14,981 bases of DNA, from NCBI GenBank assembly GCA_021158725.1, contig JAGGUB010000076.1:1-14981 (forward strand), read 5' to 3'. This document shows positions 1-6,005 of this stretch, one piece after another. Position 1 is the first letter of the stretch. Each line of letters opens with the position of its first letter. The DNA comes from Caldifarciminota bacterium (GTDB lineage Bacteria > Hydrothermota > UBA3073 > NMUJ01). Under the pieces are notes generated by a model. That model saw only the letters and a program-made list of their open reading frames with translations. It ran no database searches and was not told where the DNA came from. Position numbers and translations under genes: made by a program.

Positions 1-872
1 GTAACATCAACCGCGCCATGGCGCCACCATGGTCGATATGGACCGAACAGAACGATAGCTTAGCACAACGTGATACCGGTATAATGCAGTTTTATGCTGA
101 AAGCAACCAGGAGGTGCTGGATACGGTGATACAGGCGTATAAGGTGTCGGAGAAGGTGTTATTACCCAGCATGATAGTGTTGGCCGCATTTGTGTTATCA
201 CATACGTCAGAACCTGTGGAGATACCTGAGCAGGAGCTTGTGGATAAGTTCTTACCACCGTATCAGCCAAAGTATTACTTGGATCCCGACAACCCAGCTG
301 CATTCGGTGGGCTCACAGGACCTGACTGGTACTTTGAGCTACGTTATCAGATACAGAAGGCTATGGAGGATGCGAAACATGTGATAAAGGAAGTGGATGA
401 CGAGTTTTACCAGTATTTTGGTCGCAGGTATGGGTTGATAGAGGAGTACAAAACCGAAGGTACCGATATACGGGTGGTGACAGCTGGCGATATAACAGGT
501 ACAACAAGGGTGATAGTGGATGAGCTACAGAAAAATGGCTATCCGGTGGGGTTAGTGAAGATACGGGTGTTTAGGCCGTTCCCTGACGAAGATGTAGTCA
601 ATGCACTTAAGGGTGCAAAGAAGGTGTTAGTACTTGACCGTAACATTAGTTTTGGCCATAGTGGGATATTCTTTCAGGAGGTGAAATCCGCCTTGTATAA
701 CCGTGCAGAGTACATACCGATGTGGGGATTTGTTACGGGGTTGGGTGGTAGAGATGTAACACCTGAGATGATAGAAGCTGCCATCCGCTACGTTATGGAG
801 CACGATGAGCCACGTGACCTGCTGTGGTTAGGTGTGAAGAAACGTGACAGGAAGCTGATACATGAAGAGTGA
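1..872 (+). CDS. porA: Pyruvate:ferredoxin oxidoreductase, alpha subunit (partial, 5' end outside window)
   Basis: Partial gene: the reading frame is open to the left edge and its first whole codon is at base 3, so an internal ATG near base 18 is not the true start. The 289 visible residues match the C-terminal part of PorA: a PWSIW...RDTG segment, the VLLPSMIVLAAFVLSHTSEP block with the PVEIP motif that follows it, and near the end VRIRVFRPFP and FVTGLGGRDVTPE. In the family this chain works with beta, gamma and delta subunits to cleave pyruvate to acetyl-CoA and CO2 and reduce ferredoxin in the cytoplasm. The thiamine-binding beta subunit (porB) often lies directly downstream, but here the next gene is convergent tatD, so beta must be upstream or elsewhere. 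The motifs fit PorA better than the VorA or KorA relatives. The TGA stop at 870-872 directly abuts the tatD stop. Confidence 0.93.
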   Translation, partial: NINRAMAPPWSIWTEQNDSLAQRDTGIMQFYAESNQEVLDTVIQAYKVSEKVLLPSMIVLAAFVLSHTSEPVEIPEQELVDKFLPPYQPKYYLDPDNPAAFGGLTGPDWYFELRYQIQKAMEDAKHVIKEVDDEFYQYFGRRYGLIEEYKTEGTDIRVVTAGDITGTTRVIVDELQKNGYPVGLVKIRVFRPFPDEDVVNALKGAKKVLVLDRNISFGHSGIFFQEVKSALYNRAEYIPMWGFVTGLGGRDVTPEMIEAAIRYVMEHDEPRDLLWLGVKKRDRKLIHEE

Positions 873-882
873 TCAGCTTCTT
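849..882. terminator. Bidirectional terminator hairpin between porA and tatD
   Basis: A perfect 9-bp inverted repeat, GAAGCTGAT at 851-859 and ATCAGCTTC at 872-880, with a 12-nt loop. One G-U and one A-U pair extend it to 849-882. The right arm contains the tatD stop codon and the last base of the porA stop codon, so the hairpin straddles a convergent junction that has no intergenic space. The T-rich tails are weak on both sides (TTCTTAA on the plus strand, GTTTCTTC on the minus strand). Termination in both directions is inferred from position and symmetry. Confidence 0.55.
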
Positions 883-1643
883 AACCGCGGAAATAGGCGT
901 TTGGCGTTCAAGTAGGTGATTTCAGCAACCTCATCTGGGGTACGTTGCAGGATAGTAGCCAGCTGCTGGCAGATAAATTTGAGGTATGAAGGTTCGTTCC
1001 TTTTACCTCGATATGGGTGTGGTGTAAGAAATGGTGCATCTGTTTCCAGGACTATGTATTCAAGCGGTATGCGTTGAACCACTTCCTGTAACTTACGTGC
1101 GTTGGAGAATGTAATGACACCACCCACACCTATGTGCCAACCCATGGATACAAACTTATCAGCGACGGCGGGGCTACCGGAGAATGCATGCATTACACCA
1201 CGTAGTGAGGGGAAGTTCTTCAAAACATTAAGTATATCCATGTACGCATTGCGTACGTGTAGGATGACGGGTAACCTGTAATCGACTGCTATCTGGAGTT
1301 GCTTCTCGAGTACCTGCAGCTGCTGTGCACGTGGTGAATAGTCTTTGTAAAAGTCGAGCCCTATCTCACCTATAGCAACCACATGGGGTGAACCTGCCCA
1401 CCTGCGGAGCGAGGATTCAACCTCATCCGACCATGTCTTTGCATCATGTGGGTGTATACCCACAGCTGGTGGTAACATGGGGTATTTGCGGTAGAGCTGG
1501 ATGGCACGTTTGGAGGAGTTCAGGTCATACCCTACGTTTATGATAAGCTGGACACCAGCTTTGACTGCACGTGCAAGTACGGGTTCGAGGTCGCGGTTGA
1601 ATTCAGGCCCCTGCAGGTGTGCATGTGTGTCGATGAGTCGCAT
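873..1643 (-). CDS. tatD: TatD-family metal-dependent deoxyribonuclease
   Basis: This 256-residue protein has the usual TatD length and all the metal ligands expected of the amidohydrolase-type barrel: DTHAH (His7, His9), GEIGLDFY (Glu93), ILHV (His129), MHAFSGS (His152) and ETDAPFL (Asp202). Family members are cytoplasmic 3'-5' exonucleases acting on DNA and RNA in repair and nucleic-acid turnover; some are assigned as D-aminoacyl-tRNA deacylases. The start is placed at the ATG at 1643 because the protein then begins MRLIDTHAH, the normal N-terminus. A TTG 33 nt upstream would add 11 residues not found in the family. It lies 37 bp downstream of the aspartic protease gene on the same strand. 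Only a short AGG precedes the start; a weak promoter (TTGTTT, 16 nt, TACTTT) would begin the RNA close to the ATG. Confidence 0.93.
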   Translation of the reverse strand: MRLIDTHAHLQGPEFNRDLEPVLARAVKAGVQLIINVGYDLNSSKRAIQLYRKYPMLPPAVGIHPHDAKTWSDEVESSLRRWAGSPHVVAIGEIGLDFYKDYSPRAQQLQVLEKQLQIAVDYRLPVILHVRNAYMDILNVLKNFPSLRGVMHAFSGSPAVADKFVSMGWHIGVGGVITFSNARKLQEVVQRIPLEYIVLETDAPFLTPHPYRGKRNEPSYLKFICQQLATILQRTPDEVAEITYLNAKRLFPRLRS

Positions 1644-1680
1644 CCTATAAAGTAAGGTTGAACTTCCAGTAAACAAGCTA

Positions 1681-2181
1681 TTATCGGAGTGATCTAATTG
1701 ACGGCTCTTTCAAAATGCGGACAGGTACTGATGGGCAGGTTCTGGGATTCAAGAAATTCAACATCTCGGTATGCAAAGCTTTGAGTGGTGAAGTAAGCAT
1801 GAATATATCAATCATTGGAGTTTCTGGTGATGCGGGATTAGGCATGAGCTTCTTTGTCCTCGGATCTACCACGAGGTCTAATACCTCCAAAACCACCTGC
1901 CCTATAAGAGGTTGTGAACTTTCTTCTTCACATATAACATCAAAAGTTCCTTCTCGTCCAAAAATTTCTATTACTACAGCTCTGTAAACAGGCTTCATTT
2001 CTATCTTATTATTTGCATATCTCACTTTTACATCACGAACTTTCCTTAATTCGAGTTCACGCACTATATCCTGGGGTAACACCACCATTGTGGCTCCTGT
2101 ATCGATGAGTGCATCTATCTCTGTGGATTTGCTCGGTTCAAACACATTTGTTATCTTAACTCTTTCGATTACCTTACCCAT
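1681..2181 (-). CDS. Retropepsin-like (clan AA) aspartic protease
   Basis: Small single-domain protein of 166 residues. It shows the catalytic LIDTGA motif (Asp27-Thr28-Gly29) after a short beta-rich N-terminus, and the second family signature, a hydrophobic pair plus glycine (PLIGQVVLE), about 75 residues later. One chain carries half an active site, so it should act as a homodimer. Stand-alone proteins of this type occur in many bacteria and archaea with no settled role. An ATG at 2232 would add 17 residues, but a consensus promoter lies inside that extension, so the ATG at 2181 (MGKVIERVK) is preferred. Related proteins, as I recall them, end near the NPASPETPMI stretch; here about 35 further residues follow, which may be a stop-loss tail. 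The gene is richer in A and T than its neighbours and lacks the ACGT tetramer common elsewhere in the window, suggesting separate origin. Confidence 0.82.
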   Translation of the reverse strand: MGKVIERVKITNVFEPSKSTEIDALIDTGATMVVLPQDIVRELELRKVRDVKVRYANNKIEMKPVYRAVVIEIFGREGTFDVICEEESSQPLIGQVVLEVLDLVVDPRTKKLMPNPASPETPMIDIFMLTSPLKALHTEMLNFLNPRTCPSVPVRILKEPSIRSLR

Positions 2182-2200
2182 TTTGCTTCTTTCACTATGG

Positions 2201-2228
2201 ATTATAGTTATAACATTAGGCATGTCAA
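2201..2228 (-). promoter_or_regulatory. Full-consensus sigma-70 promoter of the aspartic protease gene
   Basis: On the minus strand, TTGACA (2223-2228) and TATAAT (2201-2206) are separated by 16 nt, a full match to both consensus hexamers. Transcription would start near 2193-2194, leaving a leader of about 12 nt (GAAAGAAGCAAA) before the ATG at 2181. This decides the gene start. The remaining intergenic stretch to 2401 holds no recognisable gene; a plus-strand reading frame of 49 codons at 2284-2433 has no family resemblance. Confidence 0.72.
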
Positions 2229-2401
2229 GCATCTTTTAAAACCTTGTCATAAGATATAGCGAAAAAGCAAAAGGTTAAGGGCGATGGCTTCATTATCATT
2301 AACTAGAATACGAAAAGAGATGATTTGGTTTTCCTCCCTTCTTCCTTGTGCGGGCAAGTCGAAAGACGCCCTGAATGAGTTTGAAACAGCGTCAAAATGG
2401 C

Positions 2402-2836
2402 TCACCGCAATTTATAGAGGAACTCGGTGTTGATGGCGGGAGCGAATGGACGGTTGAGTTTCGTACGATTTAAATAAGGTGGGAACCATAAAAGTTCGCA
2501 ATCAACCGATAGCAGGCGACCGGATAGACCACGGTAGAGGAGGCCCAACCTTGGATGTATATCGATGATGGTTTTGGAATCATTACTCCCGAGGGTTGAC
2601 ATGACCCCGAACCCAGCCGCAAGCAGTGGAGTTAATATTTCCGCTACAGCGGTGTAACGGATGTCAACCTCACTACGTAGTAATAAACCGTGGGATATGG
2701 GGAAACCGCCCACCGATAAACTGGTACTTATGTGTTCGGTATGGTCAACTGTCACCACGAGTGATGGTATTATCGCACCCGTTACAGTGATACGTACACC
2801 TAACCATAAAGATGAAATTAAGGTTAGCAGTATCAT
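2402..2836 (-). CDS. Hypothetical membrane-anchored or exported protein coupled to the XRE regulator
   Basis: I do not recognise this 144-residue protein. Its start is well supported: the ATG overlaps the regulator's TGA (ATGA at 2833-2836) and is preceded by a strong AAGGAGG ribosome binding site, so the frame is very likely real. Residues 1 to about 29 are hydrophobic apart from one arginine and could be a membrane anchor or an uncleaved signal. The rest alternates polar and hydrophobic residues as beta structure would, with a hydrophobic segment near residues 60-82 (ILTPLLAAGFGVM). There are no cysteine clusters or catalytic motifs that I can identify. There is a faint resemblance in layout to DUF2953-type proteins (N-terminal membrane segment then a beta-rich domain), but I would not assign it. 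Small XRE regulators are often paired with a membrane protein in one operon, and this pair fits that pattern. Confidence 0.72.
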   Translation of the reverse strand: MILLTLISSLWLGVRITVTGAIIPSLVVTVDHTEHISTSLSVGGFPISHGLLLRSEVDIRYTAVAEILTPLLAAGFGVMSTLGSNDSKTIIDIHPRLGLLYRGLSGRLLSVDCELLWFPPYLNRTKLNRPFAPAINTEFLYKLR

Positions 2837-3042
2837 GGATCCTCCTTCAGCTCAAAAATATCCTCCACCTTAAGGCCAAAATATTTCGCTATCTTCAACG
2901 CAAGTAAGACCGATGGCGTATACTTGCCTTTCTCAATAGCGATTATCGTTTGACGTGATACACCAACAGCCTGCGCAAGCTGCTGCTGCGTCACCTCACC
3001 ATGCAAGAACCTCACCCTACGTAGATGACATATAAGCTTCAT
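2833..3042 (-). CDS. Small XRE-family (YozG/Cro-type) transcriptional regulator
   Basis: A 69-residue single-domain DNA-binding protein. Residues 17-40 form a classic XRE helix-turn-helix (VTQQQLAQAVGVSRQTI followed by AIEKGK), then the family's usual YTPSVLLALKIAKYFGLKVEDIF helices. There is no ligand-binding or dimerisation domain, as is normal for this minimal type. The ATG at 3042 gives MKLICHLRRV, the usual N-terminus. Alternative ATGs exist at 3045 and 3066, but a promoter with its -10 at 3049-3054 makes 3066 untenable and puts the transcription start at about 3042, implying a leaderless message. It is translationally coupled to the downstream unknown gene and divergent from iorA. Likely targets are its own promoter and that of iorA; this is inferred from the symmetric repeat between them. 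Confidence 0.9.
   Translation of the reverse strand: MKLICHLRRVRFLHGEVTQQQLAQAVGVSRQTIIAIEKGKYTPSVLLALKIAKYFGLKVEDIFELKEDP
2841..2847 (-). promoter_or_regulatory. Strong ribosome binding site for the regulator-coupled hypothetical gene
   Basis: AAGGAGG on the minus strand, four bases before the ATG at 2836, inside the last codons of the XRE gene. It is the best Shine-Dalgarno match noticed in the window and is the main evidence that the 144-residue frame is a real gene. Confidence 0.75.
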
Positions 3043-3048
3043 CATGAC

Positions 3049-3076
3049 AATATACCAAACAACCATCTTATGTCAA
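3049..3076 (-). promoter_or_regulatory. Promoter of the XRE regulator operon
   Basis: On the minus strand, TTGACA (3071-3076), a 16-nt spacer and TATATT (3049-3054): 6 of 6 and 5 of 6 consensus matches. The expected start, seven bases after the -10, is the A of the ATG at 3042, so the message would have no 5' leader. No Shine-Dalgarno sequence precedes the gene, which agrees. Confidence 0.62.
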
Positions 3077-3113
3077 GTGAACCTAACATCATGTGAATTA
3101 TGCTTTACATAAG
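3067..3113. promoter_or_regulatory. Inverted repeat spanning the divergent XRE/iorA promoters, candidate operator
   Basis: CTTATGT at 3067-3073 and ACATAAG at 3107-3113 form a perfect 7-bp inverted repeat with centres 40 bp apart, about four helical turns. Read outward on each strand the sites are TTGACATAAG (minus) and TTTACATAAG (plus), identical at 9 of 10 positions, and each covers the -35 of one of the two divergent promoters. Binding by the adjacent XRE protein is inferred from location only. Confidence 0.4.
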
Positions 3114-3132
3114 TGTATCGGGGTTGTGTATT
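3104..3132 (+). promoter_or_regulatory. Candidate promoter of iorA
   Basis: TTTACA (3104-3109), a 17-nt spacer and TGTATT (3127-3132), matching the consensus at 5 of 6 and 4 of 6 positions, would start RNA near 3139 with a leader of about 18 nt. A weaker alternative, TTGTGT (3124-3129), 16 nt, TATTTT (3146-3151), would start RNA at the ATG itself. No Shine-Dalgarno sequence is visible before iorA in either case. Confidence 0.4.
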
Positions 3133-3156
3133 TGCCTGCGATAGTTATTTTACACT

Positions 3157-4884
3157 ATGGCGAAAGCGTTGTTCTCCGGTAATGAAGCTATCGCACGTGG
3201 TGCATACGAAGGTGGTTGCCTCGTAGCGTGCGCATATCCCGGTACCCCCAGTACTGAGATTCTGGAGAATATTTCCAAGTATCCCGAGATCTATTGTGAA
3301 TGGTCGACCAACGAAAAGGTGGCACTCGATGTCGCGATGGGTGCATCGTTTGCAGGTGCACGTGCATTGGTAGCAATGAAGCACGTAGGGCTCAACGTAG
3401 CAGCTGATCCACTGTTCTCTGCTGCATACATAGGGACAACTGGTGGCCTTATAATAGTGACAGCGGACGACCCCAGCATGCACTCATCGCAGAACGAACA
3501 GGATAATCGCAACTACGCACGTGCAGCTAAGTTGTTGATGCTTGAACCCTCCGACAGCCAAGAAGCCAAGGAGTTTGTCAAAATAGGGTTTGACCTAAGT
3601 GAGAAGTTCGACCTACCCGTCCTGTTACGTATAACCACGAGGATAGCACATTCACGAAGTATTGTTGAGCTCAACGAGCGTGAAGCACATCCACCCACCG
3701 GTTATATCAAGGATATGCCGAAACGTAACCTTTTACCCGTGAACGCCAGACGTCGCAGGCTATATCTTGAGGAACGGTTACGTAAGGTGGAGGAGTTTGC
3801 CAACGTGTTCGAACACAACCGCATAGAGAGAGGGGATACAGAGATCGGTATCATTGCCAGCGGTGTCGCATATATGTATGCAAAGGAGGTATTACCAGAA
3901 GCTACGTTTTTGAAGCTATCACTCACATGGCCGTTACCTCGACAGCTGATACGTGAGTTCGCAAACATGGTGAAAAAGATCTATGTGATCGAAGAGTGTG
4001 ATCCCTTCCTGGAGACCGAAATACGTGCGATGGGTATCAATGTCATAGGTAAGGAATTGCTACCCAACATCGGTGAACTCAACCCCACCATATTGCGTGA
4101 AGCTTTCAACAGAGATAAGAAAGAGTATGTTATGTTCGACGATCTACCGCCACGTCCACCAGTACTATGTCCTGGATGTCCGCATCGCGGTTTCTTCTAC
4201 ATGGTACATAAGCTTAACCTCTACGCTACGGGTGATATAGGGTGTTACACATTGGGTGCGTTCCCACCATTGGATGCCATGGATACCTGTGTCTGTATGG
4301 GTGCAAGCATCGGCAACGCATTGGGTATGGAGAAAGCCATACCCGAGCTTGCACGAAAAACGGTTGCAGTGATTGGTGACTCCACATTCTTACACACGGG
4401 TGTACCTGAGCTCATGGATGTGGTCTACAACAAGGGCAAAACCACAGTTGTTGTACTCGACAACCGTACGACTGCGATGACAGGGCATCAAGATCATCCC
4501 GGTACTGGTAGGACACTCATGGGTGAACAGACAAAATCCATCATGCCAGAAGATATCGCACGCGCAATGGGTATAGACGACATACATGTGGTGGATGCAT
4601 ATGACCTGGATGCTATCAAATCCGCATTACAGAAAGCAACCTCATACGATGGACCATCACTCATCGTCGTACGTGCACCATGTATATTCCTGGCACCAAG
4701 GAAACCACCATATGAGGTAGATACATCCAAATGTATCGGCTGTAGGCTATGCCTTGAACTCGGTTGTCCCGCTATCGTGCCAACCGATGACAAAGTACGT
4801 ATCGATACACTTCTCTGTTACGGATGCGATCTGTGTAGACAGGTATGCAAGGTAGGTGCAATAAAGCCCAGTTCGAGCGATTAG
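3157..4884 (+). CDS. iorA: Indolepyruvate:ferredoxin oxidoreductase, alpha subunit
   Basis: At 575 residues this is slightly short but complete for IorA. In the family the enzyme oxidatively decarboxylates aryl pyruvates from aromatic amino acids to aryl-acetyl-CoA while reducing ferredoxin, mainly in anaerobic peptide and amino-acid use. The N-terminal oxidoreductase domain starts with FSGNEAIARGAYEGG and YPGTPSTEI. The middle has CPGCPHRGFFY. The thiamine-diphosphate domain has GDIGCYTLG, GDSTFLHTG and VLDNRTTAMTGHQ. The C-terminus is a two-cluster ferredoxin domain: Cys526, 529, 532 and 537 (with the wider third gap usual for IorA), then Cys554, 557, 560 and 564. The beta subunit gene iorB, which is often adjacent, is absent; the gene downstream is convergent and overlaps by 4 nt. 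It is transcribed divergently from a small XRE regulator that may control it. Confidence 0.96.
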   Translation: MAKALFSGNEAIARGAYEGGCLVACAYPGTPSTEILENISKYPEIYCEWSTNEKVALDVAMGASFAGARALVAMKHVGLNVAADPLFSAAYIGTTGGLIIVTADDPSMHSSQNEQDNRNYARAAKLLMLEPSDSQEAKEFVKIGFDLSEKFDLPVLLRITTRIAHSRSIVELNEREAHPPTGYIKDMPKRNLLPVNARRRRLYLEERLRKVEEFANVFEHNRIERGDTEIGIIASGVAYMYAKEVLPEATFLKLSLTWPLPRQLIREFANMVKKIYVIEECDPFLETEIRAMGINVIGKELLPNIGELNPTILREAFNRDKKEYVMFDDLPPRPPVLCPGCPHRGFFYMVHKLNLYATGDIGCYTLGAFPPLDAMDTCVCMGASIGNALGMEKAIPELARKTVAVIGDSTFLHTGVPELMDVVYNKGKTTVVVLDNRTTAMTGHQDHPGTGRTLMGEQTKSIMPEDIARAMGIDDIHVVDAYDLDAIKSALQKATSYDGPSLIVVRAPCIFLAPRKPPYEVDTSKCIGCRLCLELGCPAIVPTDDKVRIDTLLCYGCDLCRQVCKVGAIKPSSSD

Positions 4885-6005
4885 TGTGTTAACCCATAAA
4901 TCCTGACATACTTATCGATGATTGCGTCCCAACCATAATTTTCTATCAGGTGTGATTTGAAGCTTTCACCCATCAGCTTTATCATATCGGGTTGCCTTAT
5001 GAAGCGTTCCATCCTATCAGCCAGCTGCAAGTGATCATTTTTGTCAAAAACCAGCCCATCCACACCATCGCGTACGACTTCAGGTAGCCCACCCACACGC
5101 GATATGATTACAGGTTTGCTGAAATAGCCAGCTTCAAACAATGTCACACTCTGTGATATCCTCGTGTGCGGTAATACCACCACATCTACGTATCGGTATA
5201 TCAACCCAACATGCGAATACGGTAGCTCAGCTGCCAGATAGTGGAGCTTAGGTATAACCTTACGTGGCTTATCCTTTACTATTACACTGAACTGTAACCC
5301 CTTTTGGTTCAATACATCTACTGCCTTTATAAGTACCTCAAACCCTTTGTAACGCTTGATTGGTCCCATAAACAGAAATATTGGCCGGGTCAGCTTACCC
5401 AACCGCTGTTCATAAAACCGTTTCGATTGCTGGTAATCCGTTTCATCAAACGTATTATAGAAATTTTCAAGATTACCGTGTGGTATGACGATCACCTGCG
5501 TGTTGGTGCCGAACATTTCATGAAACTCATCACGTGTAGCTTCCGCATGTACAATGACTGTATCCATATATCGATAGAGGTTACTGAATAGCTTGATATC
5601 GTCCTTACGTTCCCTATGGGGTAGCAGGTTATGTGCAGTATGTACGAGTTTACCAACCCGCCAGCTAACACGTGGCACGATATGTGTTTCGATCGATGGG
5701 CTCGTAAACCACAGAAAGTGTATCACATCATCTTCTTTTAAGCTCGGCATGAACCTCAAATACCCAAAGAACATCTCCATCGATTGCGTGATATTGGCTA
5801 TCATATACTGGATATGTTTATTTTCGAACACACCACGACTTATAGGTAGAAATGGGTTAACCTCTTTGACCGGCGAATACTTACCCCACCACTTAGGTAC
5901 GTACCCAATGAACACAAACGGATACCCGTTACGTCGTAACCCCCACATTAGCTCAAAATTGTACGGTTTGGTTGTATTACGTGGGTCAACCAGATACAAC
6001 ACCAT
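4881..6005 (-). CDS. Glycosyltransferase, GT-B fold, GT4-like
   Basis: This 374-residue cytoplasmic or peripheral enzyme would transfer a sugar from a nucleotide donor to a lipid or glycan acceptor. The N-terminal half contains HTAHN (residues 122-126) and VIPHG (173-177). The C-terminal donor domain begins at LFMGPIKRYKGFEVLI (about 211-226) and ends with the family 4 signature FEAGYFSKPVI...GGLPEVV (about 290-311) and DGLVF. In the EX7E motif only the second glutamate (Glu291) is present; the first position is isoleucine, which is seen in some family members. The sugar specificity cannot be read from sequence. It is the last gene of the atpA operon, starting 20 nt inside the end of miaB. 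Its TAA is interlocked with the TAG of convergent iorA, leaving no intergenic terminator. Confidence 0.9.
   Translation of the reverse strand: MVLYLVDPRNTTKPYNFELMWGLRRNGYPFVFIGYVPKWWGKYSPVKEVNPFLPISRGVFENKHIQYMIANITQSMEMFFGYLRFMPSLKEDDVIHFLWFTSPSIETHIVPRVSWRVGKLVHTAHNLLPHRERKDDIKLFSNLYRYMDTVIVHAEATRDEFHEMFGTNTQVIVIPHGNLENFYNTFDETDYQQSKRFYEQRLGKLTRPIFLFMGPIKRYKGFEVLIKAVDVLNQKGLQFSVIVKDKPRKVIPKLHYLAAELPYSHVGLIYRYVDVVVLPHTRISQSVTLFEAGYFSKPVIISRVGGLPEVVRDGVDGLVFDKNDHLQLADRMERFIRQPDMIKLMGESFKSHLIENYGWDAIIDKYVRIYGLTH

Noticed and set aside
1644..1676. Longer TatD from the TTG at 1676
   Set aside because: It adds 11 residues before MRLIDTHAH, where TatD proteins normally begin.
2182..2232. Longer N-terminus for the aspartic protease from the ATG at 2232
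   Set aside because: The consensus -35 and -10 hexamers lie inside this extension, so it would not be transcribed from that promoter, and homologues start near MGKV.
2240..2276. Inverted repeat AACCTT/AAGGTT downstream of the XRE operon as a terminator
   Set aside because: Six A/T-rich pairs with a 25-nt loop and no T-tract are too weak.
2284..2433. Plus-strand reading frame of 49 codons in the gap between the protease and the unknown gene
   Set aside because: No family resemblance, no clear ribosome binding site, and it runs into the end of the well-supported minus-strand gene at 2402.
3151..3156. TACACT directly before the iorA ATG as a -10 element
   Set aside because: It would place the transcription start inside the coding region, and no -35 lies at a workable distance.
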